The notes: a model not told the origin generated them from the sequence alone. DNA of 64,000 bases from Paenisporosarcina sp050269735 (GCF_050269735.1 NZ_JBNNIX010000001.1:248001-312000); one strand, 5' to 3'; positions 56,012 through 64,000 are shown, counted from the first letter of the stretch. A program made the numbers and translations.

Positions 56012-56785
56012 ATGAGAGCATTAAAACAACTCTTTCGTTTTGGTTGGGAGCAGGCCCTATCATGTTTGTTTCCTGTTGTTATTTTTGCCTCTTTGGCTCT
56101 TACACAAATCATACCGCTTCCTTTCCTACCACGGTATGACTGGCTGCTCATCATCTGCCTTCTGATGCAATGGTGGATGGTGCGTTCCAGGCTCGAAACT
56201 CGGGATGAACTCAAGGTGATCACCTTATTTCATCTTATTGGACTTGCACTTGAACTTTTCAAAGTACATATGGGCTCTTGGTCTTATCCAGAGGAAGGAT
56301 ATTTCAAAGTTTTTGGAGTGCCTTTATTTAGCGGATTCATGTATGCAAGTGTAGCGAGTTATCTATGCCAGGCGTGGAGGAGATTTAAGGTTGAACTGGT
56401 TAAGTGGCCACCGTTTTTTGTAGTTGTACCTCTTGCAGCGGCGATCTATTTAAATTTTTTTACCCACCATTATTGGATTGACGTTCGCTGGTGGTTATCT
56501 GGACTTGTAATACTCGTCTTTTGGCAATCATGGGTCACCTACGAGGTTAATGAAACTCGTTACCGTATGCCACTCGCTCTTTCGTTTGTGCTCATCGGAT
56601 TTTTTATATGGATAGCCGAAAACATTGCCACGTTCTTTGGTGCATGGGAATATCCAAACCAAGTCGATGCATGGAGTCTCGTTCACTTAGGGAAGGTGAG
56701 TTCTTGGCTCTTATTAGTGATTGTTAGTTTTCTCATAGTAGCGACGTTAAAGCAGTTTAAGAGGAAAACTCCACTAGGATACTAG
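56012..56785 (+). CDS. DUF817 membrane protein (YoaT-like)
   Basis: About 257 residues, eight membrane segments. The DUF817 pattern is visible as LIGLALELFKVHMGSWSYPE, FKVFGVPLFSGFMYASVASY, and ENIATFFGAWEYPNQ. B. subtilis YoaT belongs to this family; function unknown. ATG 56012 lies 9 bp after TTGGAGG; the TTG at 55997 is part of that ribosome binding site. Single-gene unit with a terminator. Confidence 0.88.
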   Translation: MRALKQLFRFGWEQALSCLFPVVIFASLALTQIIPLPFLPRYDWLLIICLLMQWWMVRSRLETRDELKVITLFHLIGLALELFKVHMGSWSYPEEGYFKVFGVPLFSGFMYASVASYLCQAWRRFKVELVKWPPFFVVVPLAAAIYLNFFTHHYWIDVRWWLSGLVILVFWQSWVTYEVNETRYRMPLALSFVLIGFFIWIAENIATFFGAWEYPNQVDAWSLVHLGKVSSWLLLVIVSFLIVATLKQFKRKTPLGY

Positions 56786-56803
56786 TCAATTTTTATAACT
56801 GTC

Positions 56804-56845
56804 AAAAAGTCGAATCCTTAGCATACTAAGGGATTCGACTTTTTT
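56804..56845 (+). terminator. Terminator of the DUF817 gene
   Basis: AGTCGAATCCTTAG pairs with CTAAGGGATTCGACT with one bulged base, flanked by A5 and T5. Confidence 0.88.
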
Positions 56846-56878
56846 AAAAATGACAACCTCATACTGTAATAAATGTAA

Positions 56879-56980
56879 GGCAGGGATTACCACGAAGACT
56901 CCTGTGGGAATAGCTTGAGCTGAAGACCCCCGTAGGTGGCTGAAGCCAAGCCCACGGAAAGCGAAGTGGCGGTCTCTGCC
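56879..56980. mobile_element. MITE-like structured intergenic repeat, copy 1
   Basis: A ~102-bp element with imperfect terminal inverted repeats (GGCAGGGATTACCAC against GTGGCGGTCTCTGCC). The core includes CTCCTGTGGGAATAGCTTG and AAGCCAAGCCCACGGAAAG, a pattern I remember from many Bacillales intergenic regions. A second, longer copy lies at 63171-63347. Confidence 0.7.
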
Positions 56981-57003
56981 AATTTTTTAGGTTGAAGTTT
57001 TTA

Positions 57004-57891
57004 CTAGTTTTTCTCCAGTCGGTTCGTCTCACTTCTAACCCAATTTGCCACATCGGGTCTGTCCGTGAAAAATCCGTTTACCCCTAGATCAATAAGGAAA
57101 CGCATCGTTTGTGCGTCATTGACAGTGTAGGGGTGTACGATTAAGTTTTTGCTGTGCATCAAATCAATGAATTCCTTGGAAACGGCAATTGAATTCACGC
57201 CAACTCCCGATGCATATTGTGTCAGTTCATTCAGTTGTTTCTTGGGGATATGAGCTTTTTCCTTAAATGTATAAAGTTTAATTAAGGGAATGGATGGATC
57301 CATAGCAAATATGTTTTTCAGGCTTTTCGAGTCAAAGGATTGAATGATGACTTTTGGTATGATGTCTGTCCGATCTAATAGATTGTGTTCTCGTAGTTGT
57401 TTCAAAAGCTCCTTCTCAATCCCTGGGTACTTTTTAGGTGATTTTATTTCAATGTAATAATTGACGGTGTCACCGAAGTGAAGAAGAATCTCCTCCAAAT
57501 CAACAATACGTAAATCATCATAATGCGGAAGGGTATAGTCCAGATGATTTTTCTCGAACGCTTTTTCAGGAGAATGAAGTTGAATCTCATCAAACGTGAC
57601 ATCCGTTACTGCCTGTTGTGCGTTGTCAAAAGTGACAACCCGATCATGCATCGCAACTAATTTTCCATCTTTCGTCATTTGAAGATCGATTTCAATGTAG
57701 TCTGCCCCCATCTGTATCGCCATTTCATAGGAAGCAAGTGTGTGCTCTGCTGCATAAGCAGATGCGCCGCGATGAGCAATAATAAGAAAATCATTCTCGG
57801 GAAGAGTGGTACGTTCAGTTAGAGGTTCACTTGAAGGTTGTGCACATCCATTTGTGAGTAGGAGGAAAATAAGAAGCAGTATTTTTTTCAT
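57004..57891 (-). CDS. Glycerophosphodiester phosphodiesterase, lipoprotein
   Basis: 295 residues. Lipoprotein signal with lipobox (LLLTNGC, cysteine at about 16). The GDPD catalytic pair reads LIIAHRGASAYAAEHTLASYEMAIQMG with EIDLQMTKDGKLVAMHD. The C-terminal barrel end VNGFFTDRPDVANWV is also typical. It hydrolyses glycerophosphodiesters outside the cell. GGAGG lies before the ATG. This is the second GDPD-family gene of the window; the first (20953-21924) has a larger insert and a membrane anchor instead. A MITE-like repeat sits 24 bp past its 3' end. Confidence 0.92.
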   Translation of the reverse strand: MKKILLLIFLLLTNGCAQPSSEPLTERTTLPENDFLIIAHRGASAYAAEHTLASYEMAIQMGADYIEIDLQMTKDGKLVAMHDRVVTFDNAQQAVTDVTFDEIQLHSPEKAFEKNHLDYTLPHYDDLRIVDLEEILLHFGDTVNYYIEIKSPKKYPGIEKELLKQLREHNLLDRTDIIPKVIIQSFDSKSLKNIFAMDPSIPLIKLYTFKEKAHIPKKQLNELTQYASGVGVNSIAVSKEFIDLMHSKNLIVHPYTVNDAQTMRFLIDLGVNGFFTDRPDVANWVRSETNRLEKN

Positions 57892-58111
57892 GAGTCCTAT
57901 CCTCCGGAATGCAAATTATGAAATAGTCCTAAAGGATATGCTTCAAGAGGGAAATCATGCTAAAAAACTTCTTATGAGTAAGCGTGGATACAAAAATAGG
58001 CGCCTTATTTTTAGCTACTGTATTGACTAGAGCTATAGAAGGGAATTTCAACTTTTTGTTGAATGTATAGTTAGCGTTAGTCACGTTACTAAAGAGGAGA
58101 ATTGAAATTCT

Positions 58112-58426
58112 TTGAAAACAAAAAACATTATTCAATATATAATTTACCTATTTTCTTATTTACTTGTTTATCCTAGTAGTTTTCCATTACTTATGATGAT
58201 TACGTTCGCTACAGAAAGCCCTACGGTAACTCAGAATACACTGGATTTAACTTTTTTGATTTTCTCTGTGTTTGTAACATTAGCTGGAACCATTAGTTTA
58301 AATTATTTATTTAAAAGGACTATGAAATTAAAAAAGAATAATTCTAAATCTTGGTTAATTTTTTTAGCGCACTTGATGCTAATTCCCTTAACATATTTAA
58401 TGTGGGTATATTTAATAAGTAATTAG
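58112..58426 (+). CDS. Membrane protein of unknown function (104 aa)
   Basis: TTG start with AGAGGAG about 12 bp upstream. Three membrane segments with a basic loop (FKRTMKLKKNNSK) before the last. No family recognised. The start codon and spacing are not ideal, so the call is moderate. Confidence 0.6.
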   Translation: MKTKNIIQYIIYLFSYLLVYPSSFPLLMMITFATESPTVTQNTLDLTFLIFSVFVTLAGTISLNYLFKRTMKLKKNNSKSWLIFLAHLMLIPLTYLMWVYLISN

Positions 58427-58657
58427 TTCTTTTCCGAGAATTAAAAGTAAACGGGGATAGTAATTTTTTTAGACCTTTTTTAAGATCGTCTTACTCATTT
58501 TTAGTCCTCCTTATTACGTTTCTTTTGTCAATAGCAACATAAATCGCTTAATCTCCTACTCAACTGAGCACGACACTACTGGTTCCAAAAGTTTTCTGTC
58601 ACTTTAGGTATTAATTTGCGCTTGCTTAAAATGTTTTATTGCTTTTCCAACATTAAA

Positions 58658-58699
58658 AACCCAGCTAATCTTCATATGAGAAAATTAGCTGGGTTCTTT
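58658..58699 (+). terminator. Hairpin terminator
   Basis: Perfect arms AACCCAGCTAAT (58658-58669) and ATTAGCTGGGTT (58684-58695), then CTTTA. Lies in the 385-bp gap before the convergent GNAT gene, where I see no gene. Confidence 0.75.
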
Positions 58700-58811
58700 A
58701 ATTATTTACATCCACCATTTGTTGAACGTTATATCTGTTTCAATAAAAAAGTGACCGCTCATTGTTCCGCAATCGCGCCAGATTGCAGGTTAACAATTAC
58801 TACATAGTGTT

Positions 58812-59393
58812 TTAGTTAAAATGTTTTTCAAAACAAACGCACTGATGAATGCGTTTATTATTTTTAAATTGCTCAATATCATTCCCAACGTAATGGGCGT
58901 AAGCATTCATTACGTATAGTTTTGTCACGTTACTTCGAATTCGATGATTTATTTCATCTCCTTCAAAATAAACGTGATAATAGGAATCAACCAGATTAAA
59001 ATTCATTTTTTGATACCAGTTTTGGACCCATAGATCATCTCGTGTCCAAGCCTCGAAACGATTTAATCCAATCTCTTTTGCTTTATTTTCAGCCTCATCC
59101 AGTAATTGTTGGCCGATTCCTTGTCGAGAGAAGTCCGGATGTACTGCGATGTGCCAAATCATCCCACCTAACCCTTCTCCCTTGGAACAAACTGTTCGTT
59201 CTTCTTTTTCGTATTCAACGTCAATAAGCCCAACGATTTGACCATCCAATTCTGCAACAAGCTCAATTGCAGGATTATCATAATGTTCTTTCTTATTTAA
59301 CACATTATCAAAATAGGCCGTCTGTAAAAAAGCGAGTGTTCGGCATCTCACCCATCCAATCTCATCATTAACTCTGTAGTCTCTAATAATCAC
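58812..59393 (-). CDS. GNAT family N-acetyltransferase
   Basis: About 193 residues. The acetyl-CoA site is visible as IWHIAVHPDFSRQGIGQQLLDEAENKA (motif A, Q/RxxGxG/A). The start is GTG at 59393, six bases after AGGAGG, giving VIIRDYRVNDEIGWVRCRTLAF, a common start for this group. The longer frame upstream (to 59501) has no signal of its own. Substrate unknown. Single-gene unit. Confidence 0.87.
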   Translation of the reverse strand: MIIRDYRVNDEIGWVRCRTLAFLQTAYFDNVLNKKEHYDNPAIELVAELDGQIVGLIDVEYEKEERTVCSKGEGLGGMIWHIAVHPDFSRQGIGQQLLDEAENKAKEIGLNRFEAWTRDDLWVQNWYQKMNFNLVDSYYHVYFEGDEINHRIRSNVTKLYVMNAYAHYVGNDIEQFKNNKRIHQCVCFEKHFN

Positions 59394-59701
59394 TTTTTTC
59401 CTCCTGATTTTAAGGACCACGTAGTTTAATGGGGAAATTATACGCTTATCCTTTAAATTAAGTTCACCCCGTAATAAATTCTCATCAATTTCATAACACA
59501 TCGCCCCTTTCCATTACTTATTATCTGAATTTTAACATAACTTTCCGGTTACCGATATATTTACTTAATTAAGAGAATAACTGCTTAAACAATAACTTCT
59601 CTTATTCCATATAAAACCCGAAATAAAATAGCAACGTTCAGTAAATCTGTCGTTGCTATCCTTTTAGCTCCTACACCCTGAAATGAAAGAATGACAAAAT
59701 G

Positions 59702-59744
59702 AATGCCCCCATCAATCAGCTATTTAGCGATTGGTGGGGGCATT
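59702..59744 (-). terminator. Terminator of guaC
   Basis: AATGCCCCCATCAATC (59702-59717) pairs with GATTGGTGGGGGCATT (59729-59744), one mismatch. It lies just past the guaC 3' end. Confidence 0.75.
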
Positions 59745-59782
59745 ATATACGGAATAGTATTGATTAGAAATGCAGTAATACC

Positions 59783-60766
59783 TTAATACACTTTATCGCC
59801 ATTAAAAATGGAGTTCTTAACGATGACGTAATCTACGTTGCGGATGGCTTCCAACTTGTTTCCACCAGAATAGGAAATAGAGGATTGAAGATCTTGCTCC
59901 ATTTCTTTTAACGTGTCTTCAAGAGAACCTTTGTGCTCCACGAACATTTTCTTGCCTTCCACGTTTTTCTTCTCGCCTTTTTGGAATTCCGAAGCGGAAC
60001 CAAAGTATTCTTTAAAGTGTTTTCCATCTTTTACGACTGTTTCTCCAGGAGACTCATCATGACCAGCAAATAGGGAACCAATCATGACCATGGAAGCTCC
60101 GAATCTCACGGATTTTGCTATATCCCCATGCGTACGAATACCACCATCCGCAATAATCGGTTTGCTTGCTGCTTTTGCACACCAACGAAGAGCTGCCAAT
60201 TGCCAACCGCCAGTTCCAAAGCCTGTCTTAATCTTAGTAATACAAACTTTCCCTGGTCCAATGCCCACTTTTGTCGCATCAGCTCCTGCATTTTCCAGTT
60301 CTCTAACTGCTTCTGGAGTACCGACATTTCCAGCGATCACAAAGCTTTGAGGCAAGTGCATTTTGATATGTTGAATCATCTCAATCACTGCGTTGGAATG
60401 ACCATGTGCAATATCGATTGTGATGTATTCAGGTATTAGCTTTTCATCCGCTAATTGTTGAATAAAACCATATTCTTCTTCTTTAACACCGACACTAATG
60501 GATGCGATTAATCCACGTGAATGCATATCTTTAATGAAATCGACTCTTTTTTCTGGTTGAAAACGGTGCATCACATAGAAGTAACCTTTTTCCGCTAAGA
60601 AAATCGCAATCTTTTCGTCTATAATCGTTTGCATATTTGCAGGCACTACAGGCAACTTGAATGTATGTTCACCTAAAGTAACCGTTGTATCACATTCTGA
60701 CCGACTGTTTACGATACATTTTGCCGGAATCAATTGAATATCTTCGTAATCAAACACGTTTTCCAC
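59783..60766 (-). CDS. guaC: GMP reductase
   Basis: About 327 residues of the IMPDH/GMPR TIM-barrel family. The active-site loop is KVGIGPGKVCITKIKTGFGTGGWQLAA with the catalytic cysteine in the GPGKVCIT stretch, and the phosphate-binding ADGGIRTHGDIAKSVRFGAS. The absence of CBS domains and the GKVCIT motif distinguish it from IMP dehydrogenase. It turns GMP into IMP using NADPH. GTG 60766 gives MENVFDYEDIQLIPAKC, the usual N-terminus, with AGGGGTG 6 bp upstream; GTG 60775 overlaps that site. Two PurBox-like sequences lie upstream. Confidence 0.93.
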   Translation of the reverse strand: MENVFDYEDIQLIPAKCIVNSRSECDTTVTLGEHTFKLPVVPANMQTIIDEKIAIFLAEKGYFYVMHRFQPEKRVDFIKDMHSRGLIASISVGVKEEEYGFIQQLADEKLIPEYITIDIAHGHSNAVIEMIQHIKMHLPQSFVIAGNVGTPEAVRELENAGADATKVGIGPGKVCITKIKTGFGTGGWQLAALRWCAKAASKPIIADGGIRTHGDIAKSVRFGASMVMIGSLFAGHDESPGETVVKDGKHFKEYFGSASEFQKGEKKNVEGKKMFVEHKGSLEDTLKEMEQDLQSSISYSGGNKLEAIRNVDYVIVKNSIFNGDKVY

Positions 60767-60779
60767 AATGAGCACCCCT

Positions 60780-60857
60780 AAATACGAATATTAATGTTAA
60801 GTTAATGAAAATTGTTCGTCTATAGGTTAATTTATAACAAATTAGCGTGTATGTCAA
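60780..60857 (-). promoter_or_regulatory. guaC promoter with paired PurBox-like operator
   Basis: On the minus strand TTGACA (60852-60857) and TATAAA (60831-60836), 15-bp spacer. Just downstream lie two inverted PurBox-like sites, AAATACGAATATT (60780-60792) and ATTGTTCGTCTAT (60811-60823, complement ATAGACGAACAAT), 18 bp apart. Each matches the PurR consensus AWWWCCGAACWWT at 11 of 13 positions. Confidence 0.55.
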
Positions 60858-60990
60858 AGGCTTTATAGAGATGATAGAGGATTTCACGCTGACTCTATAT
60901 TTTATGCAGTAATTCCAGCGACTCTTATAGATTGCCAAAAAGCACTCGACTACTAACGGAGGGGGGAGGAAGATCAGCTTAAAATGACAT

Positions 60991-61027
60991 GAGCCGAACG
61001 AAGGGATTTAAGCTCTTTGCTCGGCTC
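60991..61027 (-). terminator. Hairpin after the first small ECC gene
   Basis: GAGCCGAACGAAG (60991-61003) pairs with CTTTGCTCGGCTC (61015-61027) with mismatches; on the minus strand it lies right after the 61053 gene and is followed by a T-rich stretch. Confidence 0.6.
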
Positions 61028-61052
61028 GTTCATTCAGTTGACAGTCTTAATA

Positions 61053-61244
61053 TTAATTAGCTGCACAACATTCAATCTGTTCATTAACACTTCGCTTGCT
61101 GAATGTTTTCTTAAACATTTCAATAACATTCATTCTTGCTTTGTTCTTCTTAAATTGTTGGTAAGCAAACCGATCTTCATTATAGCGTGCCATTTCCATT
61201 TTCTTCGCTTCCATCATTTGTTCCATTCCGTAAAAATTAATCAC
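61053..61244 (-). CDS. Small paralogous protein with C-terminal cysteine pair, copy 1
   Basis: About 63 residues, starting at GTG 61244 (aligned with the other copy). It shares MEQMMEAKKMEMAR, EMFKKTFSKR and the C-terminal ECCAAN with the gene at 61525-61719. The body is a charged amphipathic helix. No family recognised. An AAGGGATG lies before the start. Confidence 0.65.
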   Translation of the reverse strand: MINFYGMEQMMEAKKMEMARYNEDRFAYQQFKKNKARMNVIEMFKKTFSKRSVNEQIECCAAN

Positions 61245-61478
61245 TAAAATCATCCCTTTTCTAATTTAATTTTGATTTAAATCAACACCTGTAATTGTAA
61301 GTTGCAAGTGTTAGAAGTGATGAAACAACCCGAAATGTATCTAGGTGTAATTATTAATTAAGTAATCATTTATATTTGTTGTTTTTACCTCTTACCATAT
61401 TTATATGCTAATCAATTGCAAAATGCAACTAATAAACAAAATAAATTTTCATGTGGTAAAAATTCTGAAGCAAACAAA

Positions 61479-61506
61479 AGCGGGAGTGACCTGGTCACTA
61501 CCCGCT
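61479..61506 (-). terminator. Terminator after the second small ECC gene
   Basis: AGCGGGAGTGACC pairs with GGTCACTACCCGCT with one bulged base. On the minus strand it is followed by TTTTG. Confidence 0.75.
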
Positions 61507-61524
61507 GCATGCTTCTTTGCGATT

Positions 61525-61719
61525 TTAGCAATTTGTACAACATTCATCTTCTTGGTTGCTATTTTTTCGATTGTTGAACATTTTCTTGAACAGTTCAAAC
61601 AGACTCAAACTTTCTTTAGTTGTTTCTCCCTGAAGGAAAAACGACTGCATTTCAATTTGACGATCTATCTCCATTCTTTTTGCTTCCATCATTTGTTGCA
61701 TTTCATAATGATTCATCAT
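61525..61719 (-). CDS. Small paralogous protein with C-terminal cysteine pair, copy 2
   Basis: 64 residues from ATG 61719 with AGGTGA upstream. MQQMMEAKRMEIDR, ELFKKMFNNRKN and C-terminal ECCTNC match copy 1 (61053-61244). The third cysteine (TNC) is extra. Predicted as one long charged helix with a cysteine-bearing tail. No family recognised. The two copies are about 280 bp apart, same strand, each with its own hairpin, so each is probably its own unit. Confidence 0.7.
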   Translation of the reverse strand: MMNHYEMQQMMEAKRMEIDRQIEMQSFFLQGETTKESLSLFELFKKMFNNRKNSNQEDECCTNC

Positions 61720-61945
61720 GTATTCACCTACTCATCTCATTTTCGTGTATGATCAGTTTCAGCGCATGTCATTGTATTAAAAACATGGATTCAATTTTGA
61801 CCACATTCAATATGTATATGCCGCAAATGAATATTTGATACATAAAACAAAAAATTAAATGGAAAAAATTAAACAAACGAAATCTGTTACATTTTATATT
61901 CTCGGACGTCTGTACTATAATGCACGTAAAAGAAGGAGTGAGAAG

Positions 61946-62359
61946 ATGAAGAAATTTTTAGTTGTCGTCCTGATTTTAGGACTCGCAGGTTATGGACTTT
62001 ATTATTTCGGAACCAATGTCGCTTCGGAAAAAATGGTTGATTCCGTTTCAAAGAAACTCGAGGATAGTGGGCAAATAAATGAAGTGAAATCTTATATAGA
62101 AAATGATCCTGAATTACTGGCAATGATGAAGGAAGCAGAATCAGCAGATGAAAGTACGTTGCCGTTTACGACTAAAGGTGAAGCCACGCGCGTCCTAGTC
62201 AAAAAGGTAGGCGTCAACAAGCTTCAAGATTTACAAGCCAAAGTCAGAAATGGGTCTGCTTCTAAAGAAGAAGTTTTACAGGTACTTAACGAGGACTTAA
62301 CAGAAGAAGAAATGTTGGCGTTGAAAGTTATTGCATATAAAGAGATTTATAAGAAGTAG
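61946..62359 (+). CDS. Hypothetical single-pass membrane protein (137 aa)
   Basis: ATG 61946 behind AGAAGGAGTGAGAAG. A membrane segment at the N-terminus (KKFLVVVLILGLAGYGLYYF) is followed by a helical, acidic soluble domain (EVKSYIENDPELLAMMKE, EEVLQVLNEDLTEEEML). No family recognised. The frame upstream to 61859 has no ribosome binding site. A perfect terminator follows. Confidence 0.78.
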   Translation: MKKFLVVVLILGLAGYGLYYFGTNVASEKMVDSVSKKLEDSGQINEVKSYIENDPELLAMMKEAESADESTLPFTTKGEATRVLVKKVGVNKLQDLQAKVRNGSASKEEVLQVLNEDLTEEEMLALKVIAYKEIYKK

Positions 62360-62399
62360 TCGATGATGGTCAGTCCATTTGAAAAAGTATTAAAACCAT

Positions 62400-62443
62400 A
62401 AAAGAGACATTCAATTTGAAGATAATTGAATGTCTCTTTTTGT
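62400..62443 (+). terminator. Terminator
   Basis: AAAAGAGACATTCAATT (62400-62416) and AATTGAATGTCTCTTTTT (62424-62441), perfect. Confidence 0.9.
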
Positions 62444-62467
62444 TATGCCTATATTCTATTGACAGAG

Positions 62468-63013
62468 TCAGGCAGTATGTCTGTTTGGGCGTGGCCAGAT
62501 AAAGTAACTCAATGTTATCAGGAAATCAAGACCGACTACAAGTGACCATACGCGAATAAGTTGTCCGAAAGCCTCTGTTCTTTCGGCATTTCCAATTAAA
62601 TTAGTTAATAAGAACAATAAACCAGTACCGATCATGAAGGCGAGTAGATGTCGTAACCAATTAACGAAATCAAGTTTAGCAAATGCCATTCCCGTCTTTT
62701 TGCCCGGTTTTTTCTTCGTTTTGAGAAAGTAAAAACAAAACTGATCATCAGCCCATCGAATCATCGATTTACCGTAAGCAATGGAAATACCGATATAGAT
62801 AGCAGCAATTCCGTGGGCCATTGTGGCAGTTGATCCTCGGTACATATCGTATCCCGTTAAACCAAGTAATGCCAAATCCACTAAAGGGGTCATTGTAAAT
62901 AGGACTAACCCAAGTGTTTCTTTTTTGCCTATATAGCGAGCGACAAGACCACTGACTATAAAAACCCAAAATAATATTTCACAGATAACAATAGCCCAAG
63001 CAATTCCATTCAT
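62468..63013 (-). CDS. Integral membrane protein of unknown function (181 aa)
   Basis: Five hydrophobic segments (about 5-25, 35-55, 67-82, 120-140, 150-172) with a basic central loop (YFLKTKKKPGKKTG). It somewhat resembles B. subtilis YmcC, from memory and without checking. GAGGTG lies before the ATG. Single-gene unit. Confidence 0.78.
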   Translation of the reverse strand: MNGIAWAIVICEILFWVFIVSGLVARYIGKKETLGLVLFTMTPLVDLALLGLTGYDMYRGSTATMAHGIAAIYIGISIAYGKSMIRWADDQFCFYFLKTKKKPGKKTGMAFAKLDFVNWLRHLLAFMIGTGLLFLLTNLIGNAERTEAFGQLIRVWSLVVGLDFLITLSYFIWPRPNRHTA

Positions 63014-63170
63014 AAGTGCACCTCTTCTTTATTAAGTACGTCTGTATTAATTAAAATATACCATCGCTTTTCATTGTAAAAAAGAGGAAATTTTAAGTCA
63101 TCTAACACCTTAATCAAGTCTCCAAACGGTAATATGATTTAACTTCTTAGAAGTCTGTTCAATATAAACA

Positions 63171-63347
63171 GGGCGGGTACCGTCACGAAGACTCCTGTGG
63201 GAATAGCTTGAGCTGAAGACCCCGGATTTTTTGTGGAACGAAGACTTAGTTCGCCACTTCGTGTGGCGACGTCTTCGTGACCAACATCCTGTTGGCCCGA
63301 GGAGTCAGAAGCCAAGCCCACGGAAAGCGAAGTGACGGTACCTGCCC
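63171..63347. mobile_element. MITE-like structured intergenic repeat, copy 2 (longer)
   Basis: Terminal inverted repeats GGCGGGTACCGTCAC and GTGACGGTACCTGCC differ at one base. The core blocks match copy 1 (56879-56980), but about 75 bp carrying extra hairpins (CGAAGAC..GTCTTCG, CCAACATCCTGTTGG) are inserted in the middle. No protein is encoded. Confidence 0.7.
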
Positions 63348-63416
63348 CGTTTTTATATACAATTTTAATGAGTCGAAATCAAGTTTGTCTTCAGCTGCTT
63401 AAAGACTTCAAAAAAG

Positions 63417-63489
63417 TTTCGTTGGAGTATTAACCAGTTTCGTTGGAAATCTTCATGATTTGGTTGAACAAATCACAAATTTAGTTGGA
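63417..63489. repeat. 21-bp-periodic TTTCGTTGGA array, locus 2
   Basis: Decamers start at 63417, 63438, 63459 and 63480, exactly 21 bp apart: TTTCGTTGGA twice, then TTTGGTTGAA and TTTAGTTGGA. The 11-bp spacers share no sequence. The rest of 63014-63719 shows only the MITE-like element. Confidence 0.75.
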
Positions 63490-63731
63490 ATGGTAAAAAT
63501 ATGGAAACCTCAAAGTGAGCGTCACTAACAGAAAAGGCTTTTGGCTGTAGCGAAAAGCAGTAATAGGGGTTTATTCAAAAATAAGAATTTAAGCATCTTC
63601 AGTCACCTTTCTGGTTAGTCGAAGACGGACAATTCTTTCTTTAACCGAATTGAATTCCTACGTCGATTTGAACATGGATTTCCGATACAATGGAAAGATG
63701 AGTTTTTAATGGGCAGGGGGTGAATGTAGCG

Positions 63732-64000
63732 GTGAGTGTAAAAGTAAGTGAGATCACGCGGTGTAACTTGGCGGTGAGCAGCCGGTTTAAGAAAAATAAA
63801 CAGAAATTGGCTGAAGAGATGACGAACTTGTTGAATGTGTCTCCAGTTGTAGACGTTCATATGGAACGCCTTTCAGATGGTCAGACGAATCAAAAACGAG
63901 TGTCTTTATATATTGAAACCGAAGCAGTCGAGGGGACGCCAGTCATGGAGTGCGAATGGATTGGTAACGGACTTGAGGTTGTTCATTTCTATATAACGAA
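63732..64000 (+). CDS. Hypothetical protein, cut by the right edge
   Basis: An open frame runs from GTG 63732 (or GTG 63720) to the end of the window without a stop. AGGGGGTG lies 9 bp before GTG 63732. The first 89 residues begin VSVKVSEITRCNLAVSSRF and look like a mixed alpha/beta domain. No family recognised. Confidence 0.6.
   Translation, partial: MSVKVSEITRCNLAVSSRFKKNKQKLAEEMTNLLNVSPVVDVHMERLSDGQTNQKRVSLYIETEAVEGTPVMECEWIGNGLEVVHFYIT

Noticed and set aside
58616..58807. 63-residue open frame
   Set aside because: It is made of a terminator hairpin (58658-58699) and flanking sequence and has no ribosome binding site.
60767..61016. Purine riboswitch before guaC
   Set aside because: No three-way-junction core is visible; the PurBox-like pair explains the region better.
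63139..63321. 60-residue frame within the MITE-like element
   Set aside because: Falls within hairpins of the element and lacks a ribosome binding site.

Overview
The window is low-GC Gram-positive DNA. Strong GGAGG-type ribosome binding sites, frequent TTG and GTG starts, and a gene set with many Bacillus subtilis counterparts (HelD, YqhH/YqhG, YcgR/YcgQ, YhjC/YhjB-type, YitT family, TerC family, YoaT-like, GuaC with PurBox-like sites) point to an endospore-forming member of the Bacillales, Bacillaceae or Planococcaceae. The genus cannot be fixed by eye. There are no rRNA or tRNA genes and no CRISPR array.

Region 1 (1-18.1 kb) is a defence island that looks more AT-rich than the rest. Its first half is a DNA phosphorothioation system. 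dptF-dptG-dptH (restriction arm, minus strand, dptH cut by the left edge) diverge from dndB-dndC-dndD-dndE-dndA (modification arm, plus strand). The divergent gap carries a good promoter and two palindromes resembling a reported DndB operator. Its second half (11.1-18.1 kb) is a tightly packed second module: an SF2 helicase, a 58-residue protein, a second DndD-like SMC/Rad50 ATPase with a CxCG hook, a protein resembling the Dnd-associated protein 4 family, and an 816-residue protein that appears to string together helix-turn-helix-like repeats, a ribbon-helix-helix segment and an RsfA/Myb-like domain. I do not recognise this module as a named system. It is the best candidate in the window for something undescribed.

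Region 2 (18.1-20.3 kb) is a scar at the island edge, with an eroded IS21-type transposase fragment, a gene broken at a ten-base homopolymer, and hairpins.

Region 3 (20.3-36 kb) holds a MazG-like pyrophosphohydrolase, a GDPD-family phosphodiesterase, a TerC membrane protein, two tandem class 3 lipases (the second without its catalytic serine), a DUF4256 protein, HelD between two copies of a ~142-bp repeat, the YcgR/YcgQ pair, and an MHYT-PAS-GGDEF-EAL signalling gene broken by a frameshift.

Region 4 (36-64 kb) is ordinary accessory and housekeeping chromosome: YqhH/YqhG, an S66 peptidase, a MarR-MFS pair, a TraB-family protein, a TetR-MFS efflux operon with three operator palindromes, a YitT-family protein, a DUF3311-symporter pair, lipoproteins, an MBL-fold hydrolase, a second GDPD, a GNAT acetyltransferase, GuaC, and two paralogous ~64-residue proteins ending in a cysteine pair. 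Intergenic spaces carry a 21-bp-periodic TTTCGTTGGA array (two loci) and a MITE-like element (two copies).
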